Below, one piece after another: positions 28,797 to 35,722 of a stretch of 64,000 nt of DNA. Positions within the stretch are counted from its first letter, which is position 1; each line of letters begins with the position of its first letter. Origin of the DNA: an uncultured Phocaeicola sp. (GTDB lineage Bacteria; Bacteroidota; Bacteroidia; Bacteroidales; Bacteroidaceae). The position numbers and the translations under genes were made by a program. The notes under the pieces are model-generated. The model had not been told where the DNA came from. It saw only the letters and a program-made list of their open reading frames with translations, and did not search any database. The stretch covers positions 108,663-172,662 of the forward strand of contig CALUJS010000001.1 in the NCBI GenBank assembly GCA_944321015.1, read 5' to 3'.

Positions 28797-29594
28797 TCAG
28801 AACTCGTATCCGAAGCCGATGTTCAGATAGATGTTATACATGCTGAAGGTAATCGTGTTGAAATCTTTCTTGAAGATGTCGTTCAGCCCCCATTGCAGGT
28901 CGGCGTGCACCGTCAGATGCTTGTAGGCGTTCCATGAGCCGCCGGCCTGCACGCCCCACTGGAACTTGCGCAGGTCGTCCGAGAAGTCGTAGGTGGCCAC
29001 GTTGTCGCCCGTGAAGTTGACGACGCTGCCCGTGGCGTCGGGCGTGCGCAGGTGTCCTTCGTAGACTTGGCCGGAGAAGTCGCCGTCCATCATGTAGGAG
29101 AAGTAGGGTCCGGCCGACACTTGCCAGCGGTTGCTGACGCGGTATTTGGCCAGCACGGGGACGGTGAGGAACGACGATTTCACCTTTGTCTTCACGCCGC
29201 CCGTCCACAGGCCGGCGGTGCGCCCTCCGGCGTCGTTGAGGATTTCCATGCCGTAGTTCTTGACGGTGGCCTTGGTGTCCATCGACTTCGTTTCGAGGCG
29301 CAGGCCCAGGGCGACGCCCCACTTCTGGCGCTTGTCGAGCCACTTCGTGACGTTGCCCTCGATGCTGAGGGCCAGCCCCGGGTTGTAGCCGTCGATGCTG
29401 CGTATTTCCTCGGGCAGGGGCAGGGGCGATGTGCCGCCGATGTTGACTCCGGCCCGGAACTCGTAGTCCAGCCCGTGCAGGGCCGACCACAGCAGGCCCT
29501 TGTATTTCGACCAGGCCGATTCGTGCTGGGCGCGGGCGAACCCTGTGCAGCAGGCCAGTGCCAGCAGGATGGTTATGATGCGTTGCGTTCTCAT
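28797..29594 (-). CDS. outer-membrane beta-barrel protein
   Basis: 265 residues with a signal peptide (about 1-22, ending FARAQ). The rest is alternating beta-strand sequence with strand pairs such as WGVALGLRLETKSM, VPVLAKYRVSNRWQVSAGPYFSYMM and a terminal aromatic FGFGYEF, fitting the Bacteroidetes 'outer membrane protein beta-barrel' (porin-like) family of 8-10 strands. Function unknown. It follows a PCMD lipoprotein gene by 37 bp, and this pairing suggests a surface complex in which the lipoprotein binds a ligand and the barrel anchors it (inference). Confidence 0.8.
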   Translation of the reverse strand: MRTQRIITILLALACCTGFARAQHESAWSKYKGLLWSALHGLDYEFRAGVNIGGTSPLPLPEEIRSIDGYNPGLALSIEGNVTKWLDKRQKWGVALGLRLETKSMDTKATVKNYGMEILNDAGGRTAGLWTGGVKTKVKSSFLTVPVLAKYRVSNRWQVSAGPYFSYMMDGDFSGQVYEGHLRTPDATGSVVNFTGDNVATYDFSDDLRKFQWGVQAGGSWNAYKHLTVHADLQWGLNDIFKKDFNTITFSMYNIYLNIGFGYEF

Positions 29595-29631
29595 GTGCTT
29601 TCGTGTTATTGCTGTTCGTTATTTAGGATGA

Positions 29632-30735
29632 TTATTCACACTCGATTTCCACCTCGTCAATCCACAGCGTGCTGCCGATGGCTCCCCGGAAGTAGGCGCC
29701 CTGGATGCTCGACGAGAAGACGATGGCCAGCTTGTAGCCACCCTCGGCCAGCGCCTGGCGGTCGACCGTCTTGCCCTCTACGGCCTCGAACGTGAGGTCG
29801 AAGCGCGTCCACTGGTCGGTCTCTTCCGTCTTGGGGATGCGCGCCATGAGCACGATGTGCTCGTTGATGGGTCGCCCGTCGATGGGGAAGAGGTCGCCGT
29901 CGAGCGAGTAATCGGTGGTGGGGGCTTCGTAGAGCACGGCGTAGATGTCGCCCGTGTCGTCCCTCACCACGGGCTTGCCCGCGTCGAGCATCTCCGTTTC
30001 GCCGCCCGAGCGATACTTGTACCATCCCGTCATGCGCACCGGCATCCGCGTGAAGGGGAATCCGAAGTGGGTGGACTCCAGCGGCGCTCCCACGGCGTTG
30101 GCCAGGTCGAACGAGCCGATGAAGAGGTTGCCCGCCGCGATGGGCATGTCGACCATCTGTCCGAAGCTGCCGGTGTCCCTGGTTTGCAGTCGCATGCCTC
30201 GTCCCTGCTTGCCTTCCATGATTTGCACGGTGGGATAGTCCTCGGGCGTGAAGCCCATTCCGGTGAGCTGGAAGCCCGGGTTGCCGCTGGCCCATTCGAT
30301 GATGCCCGCCTCGCCGCCCACGTAGGCAATGTGGTAGGGTGCGGGCTGTTTCAGCGTCTCAAAGCCGTATCGGGTGGGAAGGATGAGCTTGTTGAGCCGC
30401 ACGCGGTAGGTGCAGGTGGTGAGCCCGTCTTCGGCAGTAACCACAAAGGAGCGTATGTCCTCCCCGCTGAAGTCGTACACGGGCGGATTGTCGCCGGGCG
30501 CGCTCGTGGCGGCCTGTATGGTTGCTCCTTCGGGCAGGGTGAAGAGGAGTTCCTGCTGTTTGTCGTCGTCGAGCACGTAGACCTCGATGGTCTTCGCCAG
30601 GTTGTCGATGGTGAGCGAATAGATGCCGTTGCCGTTGCAGCCGTCGATGGCGGCTTCCACGTTGGGCGCTTCGTCCTGTATGCAGGAGGCGAACAGGATT
30701 GCGCTCAGTAGTAAGGATAGAGAGAATCTTTTCAT
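29632..30735 (-). CDS. PCMD-domain surface lipoprotein
   Basis: 367 residues from the ATG at 30735; a longer in-frame start would translate the SlyD Cys/His tail region in the wrong frame. The signal peptide ends in lipobox LFASC (Cys about 18). An Ig-like N-terminal domain (about 25-110; VYDFSGEDIRSFVVTAEDG, as in DUF5018-type sequences) precedes a jelly-roll C-terminal PCMD ('putative carbohydrate metabolism domain') with GSFDLANAV, MTGWYKYRSGG and STLWIDEVEIE. Its jelly-roll resembles carbohydrate-binding modules, so glycan binding is likely but unproven. Co-directional with the beta-barrel gene. Confidence 0.8.
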   Translation of the reverse strand: MKRFSLSLLLSAILFASCIQDEAPNVEAAIDGCNGNGIYSLTIDNLAKTIEVYVLDDDKQQELLFTLPEGATIQAATSAPGDNPPVYDFSGEDIRSFVVTAEDGLTTCTYRVRLNKLILPTRYGFETLKQPAPYHIAYVGGEAGIIEWASGNPGFQLTGMGFTPEDYPTVQIMEGKQGRGMRLQTRDTGSFGQMVDMPIAAGNLFIGSFDLANAVGAPLESTHFGFPFTRMPVRMTGWYKYRSGGETEMLDAGKPVVRDDTGDIYAVLYEAPTTDYSLDGDLFPIDGRPINEHIVLMARIPKTEETDQWTRFDLTFEAVEGKTVDRQALAEGGYKLAIVFSSSIQGAYFRGAIGSTLWIDEVEIECE

Positions 30736-30756
30736 TGGTGTGCAGTTGTTGATGGG

Positions 30757-30815
30757 GAAAAGATCTTCGGAAGCCGCGAGCGTTCCGAAAGCTGCGCAAG
30801 GAGTCTTCCGAAGAT
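30757..30815 (-). terminator. terminator of the SlyD-type gene
   Basis: Perfect 11-bp inverted repeat ATCTTCGGAAG (30763-30773) with CTTCCGAAGAT (30805-30815), followed on the minus strand by CTTTTCC. It sits between the isomerase stop and the PCMD lipoprotein start. Confidence 0.75.
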
Positions 30816-30860
30816 TGCCTGATATGTATAAGTAACTCAGGGAAAACGCGTCGTGCGGGT

Positions 30861-31466
30861 TTAGTTGTGGCAACCGCATCCGCCGCAACCATCGTGATGA
30901 TGGTGTCCGTGGTCGCCGCATTCGTCGCCGCAACCTCCGCCGCAGCAGTCGCAACCGCCTCCGCATCCTTCGCCGGCAAACATGTTGATGATGGCCTGTA
31001 TCTCTTCGTTCGTGGCCGGGCGCGATTCGGTGACGGTCCCCACGAAGTGGAGGTCTTTGCCCGCATAGGGATGGTTGAAGTCCATGCGCACGCTGTCGGC
31101 TTTCACTTCGACCACGGTGCCGTTCAGGTGGTTGCCGTCGCTGTTGAGCATCGGGATGATGTTGCCGGCAAACACGCGCTCGGAGTCGAACTTGCCGTCA
31201 ATCTCGAATATCTCCTTGGGCAGGTCGATGATGTGCGCCGGGTCGATTTCGCCGTAAGCGTCGGCCATCGGGATGACAAAGTCGAAGGTGTCGCCTTTGG
31301 CCAGCGAGGCTACGTTGGCTTCAAACAGTTCCAGCGTGACGCCCATGCCCGACACGAACTGGAAGGGTTGTTCTTCCGGTGCCTTCTCGACCATGGTCTC
31401 TTTGCCGTCCCGGTCGACATACAACTCGTAAGCTACGGTCATGTATTTGTTTTCGTTGTTTTCCAT
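30861..31466 (-). CDS. slyD: SlyD-type FKBP peptidyl-prolyl isomerase
   Basis: 201 residues from the ATG at 31466 (MENNENKYMT), chosen because AAGG precedes it and the TACCTTTG box at 31510 leaves a leader of about 40 nt. The FKBP domain (YELYVDRDGK, PFQFVSGMG) is interrupted by the IF 'insert-in-flap' chaperone domain (AYGEIDPAHIIDLP to DFNHPYAGKDLHF), as in SlyD. The last 40 residues are a Gly/Cys/His tail with CDCC, HHHH and GCGGCGCHN, a probable nickel/zinc-binding extension. Cytoplasmic folding helper; SlyD in other bacteria also delivers nickel to hydrogenases. Confidence 0.93.
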   Translation of the reverse strand: MENNENKYMTVAYELYVDRDGKETMVEKAPEEQPFQFVSGMGVTLELFEANVASLAKGDTFDFVIPMADAYGEIDPAHIIDLPKEIFEIDGKFDSERVFAGNIIPMLNSDGNHLNGTVVEVKADSVRMDFNHPYAGKDLHFVGTVTESRPATNEEIQAIINMFAGEGCGGGCDCCGGGCGDECGDHGHHHHDGCGGCGCHN

Positions 31467-31509
31467 ATACCTTAATATATTATAGATAGTAAATAATGAT
31501 TTCCGTTTG

Positions 31510-31517
31510 CAAAGGTA
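31510..31517 (-). promoter_or_regulatory. -7 promoter box of the SlyD-type gene
   Basis: TACCTTTG on the minus strand, 43 bp upstream of the chosen start codon. No good -33 TTTG at the usual distance. Confidence 0.55.
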
Positions 31518-31694
31518 CACAAATCTGAGACTTTTCGAGGTGAGGCGGGCGTATTTTTTGGAAAGAGCGGAAGCTTTTCGGCCGCTCGTGTTACAAATGT
31601 ATGTAGAAATGCGCTTTTTGCTGACGCTTTTCCTTGATATAAATCAAGTAAGTGATGATTTGTAGCGATATTTATGTTTATTAACGTTATAGTG

Positions 31695-31725
31695 CTTGCC
31701 GATACGGAAAGCCTCTTTATCTTTG
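31695..31725 (+). promoter_or_regulatory. promoter of the 121-aa exported protein
   Basis: CTTG (31695-31698) and TATCTTTG (31718-31725) separated by 19 bp, matching the Bacteroidetes housekeeping promoter. Confidence 0.65.
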
Positions 31726-31807
31726 CGGTGTCAAAAAGAAAGATTAAAGGGTAAAAGAAAGATTTTTAGTTATTAGTTTAATTGTTTAAGGTAAAAGGAG
31801 AAAGATT

Positions 31808-32173
31808 ATGAAAAGAATTGCCTTACTTTTTGTAGCCTCATTATTGATGAGCGCTGCAAGTTATGCAGGAGAGAAAAGCGCAAGTGCAACGACGTGGAAC
31901 TGGTCGATCAACGCAGGACGACTGTCGCAGTGTCTGGAATTGAGCAGCACGCAATATGACAACGTGGCCTTGGCTTGCGAATATTTCTCCGACAGACTGG
32001 TGAAAGCTGCCCGCAGTAAAGATGAAGCCTCGCGCTCGAAACTGGTGCGCGACGCTGTGCTGGGGAACATGAAACTGATGAAATCTGCTTTGGACAGAAA
32101 ACAGTATAAGAAATACGTAATGTTGTTGAACGTTACATTACGCAACAAAGGACTTGATGTTTATTTGGATTGA
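31808..32173 (+). CDS. small exported protein of unknown function
   Basis: 121 residues. The signal peptide is MKRIALLFVASLLMSAASYA; the mature part is about 100 residues, helical and charged (LELSSTQYDNVALACEYFSDRL, SKLVRDAVLGNMKLMKSALDRKQYKKYVMLLNVTLRNKGL). There is a single Cys pair (SQCLEL and LACEY) that could form a disulfide. No known domain recognised. It has its own promoter, a strong ribosome-binding site and a terminator, so it is a monocistronic and probably well-expressed periplasmic protein. Confidence 0.8.
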   Translation: MKRIALLFVASLLMSAASYAGEKSASATTWNWSINAGRLSQCLELSSTQYDNVALACEYFSDRLVKAARSKDEASRSKLVRDAVLGNMKLMKSALDRKQYKKYVMLLNVTLRNKGLDVYLD

Positions 32174-32216
32174 CACAGAAGACAAATACAATTAATCGAG
32201 AGAGTGGAAAATGAGT

Positions 32217-32256
32217 GAAGGCAGGAGGGGCATGAGTCTTTCCTGCTTTCCTTTTT
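32217..32256 (+). terminator. terminator of the 121-aa exported protein
   Basis: Ten-pair stem GAAGGCAGGA (32217-32226) with TCCTGCTTTC (32241-32250, one G:U), then CTTTTTG. Confidence 0.75.
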
Positions 32257-32338
32257 GTGTTATCTTTTGTTGAAGGGATGCATACCTCACCGTTTTCTTC
32301 TGTATTTTTGTCATGTGTTCAGCCCAATCGTTCGTTTG

Positions 32339-32426
32339 GCATATATGAACGCTCGCGACCGGACATATGGGCGCTCGTGACCGGACATATGGACGCTCGC
32401 GGCCGGGCATATGGAGGCTCACACCC
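32339..32426. repeat. 22-bp intergenic repeat array 4 (most regular)
   Basis: ATAT cores at 32343, 32365, 32387 and 32409 are in exact 22-bp register, with a decayed fifth unit around 32431. Units are nearly identical: GGACATATGGGCGCTCG then TGACC; GGACATATGGACGCTCGCGG then CC. It lies in the 327-bp gap between the small exported protein's terminator and kdgK. Nothing else was recognised in that gap apart from the terminator. Confidence 0.93.
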
Positions 32427-32500
32427 GTGTATGCAAGGCCGCACGATGCGGCATAAAGCCCGACGCCGGTTGGGGAATAAAGGTATAAGGAAATAACATT

Positions 32501-33541
32501 ATGAGTAAGAAGATTGTGACTTTCGGCGAAATCATGCTGCGCTTGACGCCGCCGGATAACTTGCGTATTCAGCAAAGCCGTATGTTTCTGGCAAACTATG
32601 GCGGGAGTGAGGCCAATGTGGCCATTTCGATTGCCAACTACGGTGGCGAGGTGGATTATGTCACCCGGTTGCCTGAAAACGCTCTCGGAGAGAACTGCAT
32701 CACCGAACTGCGCTCGCACAACGTGGGCACGAGGAATATCCTGCTGGGCGGCAAACGCTTGGGCACGTATTACATGGAGAAGGCCGTGGCCATGCGCAAT
32801 TCGGAGGTGATTTACGACCGCGACGGCTCGTCGTTTACCGACCTGGAGCCGGGCATGATTGACTGGCGCCGCATTTTCGAGGGTGCCGGCATATTTCACT
32901 GGTCGGGCATTGATGCTGCTCTGACGCCCGGCCTGGCTGCCGTCTGCGAGGAGGCTCTCCGGGTGGCCGATGAGATGGGGCTGGTCATCTGTTGCGACAT
33001 CAACTACCGCAAGAATCTTTGGAACTACGGGCGCAGTCCGAAGGAGGTGATGCTGCCGCTCATGGAACACAGCGACATCCTGTTCGGCAGCGAAGGCGAG
33101 TATGCCACCATCCTGGGCATTCCCTCGCCGGGTTTCTCCTCCACGTCCTCGGCCGACGGGATTGACAAGTATGCCTACGATAATTTCTGCAAGGAGATAA
33201 GCCGCTTTGTGCCTCGTTGCAAGCACATCTACATCGCCTTGCGCAATGTGATGAGCTCCGAGCACCACACCTTGGCCGGTGTGCTCCACTCCGAGGGCGG
33301 CACGAAGTTTACCCGCGTGTACGACATCAACAACATTGTGGACTGCATCGGCGTGGGCGATGCGTTTGTGGGCGCGTTGCTCTATGCCCATACGGCGTAT
33401 GATGACGACCAGAAGCGCGTGGACTTCGCTGCTGCGGCTTCGGCTCTGAAGAATACCATTGCCGGCGATTACAACATGGTGAAGGCCCGTGAGATTGAGA
33501 CCTTGATAACCAAGGGCGAAAGCGGGGAAATCAGCCGTTGA
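32501..33541 (+). CDS. kdgK: 2-dehydro-3-deoxygluconokinase (PfkB family)
   Basis: 346 residues. PfkB-type sugar kinase: N-terminal KIVTFGEIMLRLTPP, substrate loop ANYGGSEANVAISIANYGG, and C-terminal GVGDAFVGALLYA with the catalytic Asp and the anion hole. The FGEIMLRL start and the WSGIDAALTP region match KDG kinases, which phosphorylate 2-keto-3-deoxygluconate from pectin or alginate breakdown. KDPG aldolase, the usual partner in Bacteroidales, is not next to it here. Cytoplasmic. Terminated at 33578. Confidence 0.88.
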   Translation: MSKKIVTFGEIMLRLTPPDNLRIQQSRMFLANYGGSEANVAISIANYGGEVDYVTRLPENALGENCITELRSHNVGTRNILLGGKRLGTYYMEKAVAMRNSEVIYDRDGSSFTDLEPGMIDWRRIFEGAGIFHWSGIDAALTPGLAAVCEEALRVADEMGLVICCDINYRKNLWNYGRSPKEVMLPLMEHSDILFGSEGEYATILGIPSPGFSSTSSADGIDKYAYDNFCKEISRFVPRCKHIYIALRNVMSSEHHTLAGVLHSEGGTKFTRVYDINNIVDCIGVGDAFVGALLYAHTAYDDDQKRVDFAAAASALKNTIAGDYNMVKAREIETLITKGESGEISR

Positions 33542-33577
33542 CGGCAGACAGGCGTTTCGCCGGAAACAGGCAAAAGG

Positions 33578-33626
33578 AAAGCACGGAGACTGACCGGCGT
33601 GAATCGGTTCGTCTCCGTGCTTTTTC
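33578..33626 (+). terminator. terminator of kdgK
   Basis: Perfect 13-bp stem AAAGCACGGAGAC (33578-33590) with GTCTCCGTGCTTT (33611-33623), then TTCTGCTT. Confidence 0.85.
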
Positions 33627-33739
33627 TGCTTATTTCAGTTGATGGAACGGCTGCGCCGGGGGCATGCCGGGCTTGATGCGGTTGAACAGTTGCAATGTCA
33701 GTCGTTTATCCATAAAACGATGATGCTGAAGGGTGACGG

Positions 33740-35713
33740 TTAATGTTTGTATCTCATCCAGGCGAACAGCCCTTGCAGGGACGGATTGCCGGGGTCGGAG
33801 GCGAGGGTGGCCAGTCGCTTGTCCACATAGTCCCATTCCTTGGCCAGCCGTGTCCGGCCGGCGGTGAAGTCGCTGTTTCCTTCCTCTTTGTTCAATGCAT
33901 CTTTCCATACGTTTACGAGAGCCAGCATCATGTCGAGCTGTTCGTATGTGTAGTGTGCTGTGGGCTCGAAGTCATTGAACAGCGCGGTGTAGACCGTTGA
34001 GAACAGCCGGGTGGCCGTGAGGACATTGTTGGGAGAATCAGTCCGCCACTCGGCGCGTTGCAGCCGGGTGACAGTCTCGTCCGATAGCAGCGTTGTGAAG
34101 ATTTCCGTGGCCGCCGAAAGGAGCAGGGCACGGTTCTCCTCGTTGCCGGATGTCAGGCGGTGGCTTTCCGCAAACAGTTCGTCGGCCAGCAGGTTCAGAG
34201 CTTCCTGACGGACATTGTCCGGATTGTCGCCGCCGACGATTGCTGCCAGTCGTTTCAGGCATTCTCCGTATAGCCGCATGACCTTTCCGGAGCTTTCGAC
34301 GTTGGGACGGCGGAGCTGTTTCTTCAGTCGGGCCAGCTTTTTGGCATAGGGCTTGACGGGGTCGGCCTTTGCGGGTTGTCGGTGATTGTCCCGGTCTGCC
34401 AGCCGTCGGCGGAGCAGTTCGCGATCGTCGCACGGTTTCGGGCTGTCGGGGAAGGCGTAGTAGCCGATGGTCAGTGCGCGGTCGATGGCTTCCTCCGACA
34501 AGGGAGGTGTCTCGGGAAAGAGCGGGTCGACAGTCATCGGGTTCAGGCCCAGCATCTCGCCGATGGCGCAGAAAAGCTCGTTTTGCAACAGGCTGACGGC
34601 TGTCTGTTCATCGTTGCGCTCGGCGTTGTCCAATCGTTCGGCCAGGAAGCCGTGCCCCACATTGATGCGGGCCGAAAGGATTTCTCCGGTGCGCGGGTGA
34701 CACACGAGGGTGCGTTCGACGGCCGCTGTGCCCAAGTCGTAGGCTATTGCGGCCCGGGCGGATGATGTCGGAGCATCCGACACCTCGACTTTCATGGCGG
34801 CGTGGTCGATTCCTGCGCGGCGGAATCTCTCGTTCCAGGCTTGCACGGCACCGTGTACGGCCGGCAGATATTGAGCAGGGAAATACTTGTCGACATGCCA
34901 TGTGGGCAGTTGGGGCGAACGGGTGTCGGGGCGCCAGCGCACCAGCAGCTCATCGGTCACCTTGCGGTAGGGGTCTTGGGAATAATCGGCAAAGGAAATG
35001 GTCCGGTAACCACATTCGGGCACGGCCAGACGGATGGGCATGTCGTCATCGGGCAGCAGGCGCACCGTGCATGACACTTGCAGCGGCATGCTGCCTTCGG
35101 GGAGCACCATGATGGCGCTCGACACGCTTTCGCGCCGGGGAGAATAGCCGTGGCGGCGGCTGATGTGGAAGCATACGCCGTCGGTCAACGGCGTGATTTC
35201 GCCGATGGCGGCATGTTCCGTATCGAGTCCGCCGATGGTCTGATACGAATAGTCGAACCAGTCGCTGCCGCATGTCAGTATGTCTGTCACGTTAATCAGG
35301 GCGCCTCCTTCGGGCGACATTCTCTCGATGGGGTATGACTGTCCGTTGCTTTGTATGCCCGATGCGAGGAAGACATCGCGGTTGTCGCTGTCGGGGTCGG
35401 TGAGCCGTTCGGCATAGAACGGTTGTTCCAGACGGACCTCTTGCCGGGCTTCATCCACGCGGAGGCGCACCACGCCGAGACTTTGCGCCGGACGTCCTAT
35501 CAGGTCAAAGCCTTCGTCAATCTGTGCCGTAATCAGCAGTTCGCGTCCCCATGCGGAGCGTGGAAACTCCAGATAAACGTTGCCGTCGGTCGTGTAGACA
35601 GGCAGGGGAGCGTTGGTTTTCTGCATTGGGGTCGGACGGGGTTGTTCGGCCGGTTGCCGGGCGCAGAGCATCAGCGGCAACAAGCAGCTTGTTAAGAACC
35701 AATATTTCATCAT
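33740..35713 (-). CDS. metzincin-family paralogue lacking the zinc site (probable pseudo-peptidase)
   Basis: 657 residues; the signal sequence may be a lipoprotein signal (LPLMLC, Cys17). It is homologous along most of its length to the upstream neighbour (DUF5117/DUF4953-type zinc metallopeptidases): the segments DVFLASGIQSNGQSYPIERM, LPTWHVDKYFPAQYLPAV and VQAWNERFRRAGI align with it. At the zinc site, however, HEIGHSLGLEH is replaced by CAIGEMLGLNP (residues 382-392). The three zinc His become Cys382, Glu386 and Pro392, and the catalytic Glu becomes Ala383. The reading frame is intact, so this is not a decaying gene but a likely non-catalytic binding or regulatory partner (inference). It starts 9 bp after the active paralogue. 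Confidence 0.82.
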   Translation of the reverse strand: MMKYWFLTSCLLPLMLCARQPAEQPRPTPMQKTNAPLPVYTTDGNVYLEFPRSAWGRELLITAQIDEGFDLIGRPAQSLGVVRLRVDEARQEVRLEQPFYAERLTDPDSDNRDVFLASGIQSNGQSYPIERMSPEGGALINVTDILTCGSDWFDYSYQTIGGLDTEHAAIGEITPLTDGVCFHISRRHGYSPRRESVSSAIMVLPEGSMPLQVSCTVRLLPDDDMPIRLAVPECGYRTISFADYSQDPYRKVTDELLVRWRPDTRSPQLPTWHVDKYFPAQYLPAVHGAVQAWNERFRRAGIDHAAMKVEVSDAPTSSARAAIAYDLGTAAVERTLVCHPRTGEILSARINVGHGFLAERLDNAERNDEQTAVSLLQNELFCAIGEMLGLNPMTVDPLFPETPPLSEEAIDRALTIGYYAFPDSPKPCDDRELLRRRLADRDNHRQPAKADPVKPYAKKLARLKKQLRRPNVESSGKVMRLYGECLKRLAAIVGGDNPDNVRQEALNLLADELFAESHRLTSGNEENRALLLSAATEIFTTLLSDETVTRLQRAEWRTDSPNNVLTATRLFSTVYTALFNDFEPTAHYTYEQLDMMLALVNVWKDALNKEEGNSDFTAGRTRLAKEWDYVDKRLATLASDPGNPSLQGLFAWMRYKH

Positions 35714-35722
35714 GTCGTTAGG

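Larger units (their letters stand above)
31467..31807. other. 341-bp divergent promoter region
   Basis: No gene is seen. It contains a minus-strand TACCTTTG (31517-31510) for the SlyD-type gene and a plus-strand promoter (31695-31725) for the small exported protein. Between them is AT-rich sequence without obvious repeats. The plus transcript has a leader of about 75 nt, purine-rich near the start codon (AAAGGAGAAAG at 31793-31803, a strong ribosome-binding site). Confidence 0.7.

Noticed and set aside
30736..30966. N-terminal extension of the PCMD lipoprotein
   Set aside because: An Arg-rich stretch arises from the Cys/Gly/His tail codons of the neighbouring slyD gene read in another frame; the lipoprotein signal starts at 30735.
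32339..32426. CRISPR array
   Set aside because: The whole 22-bp unit is conserved and there are no unique spacers; units are shorter than CRISPR repeats and no cas genes are nearby.
33630..33908. Small minus-strand gene next to the kdgK terminator
   Set aside because: It overlaps the 3' end of the peptidase paralogue in another frame, begins inside that gene, and has no domain or ribosome-binding site.
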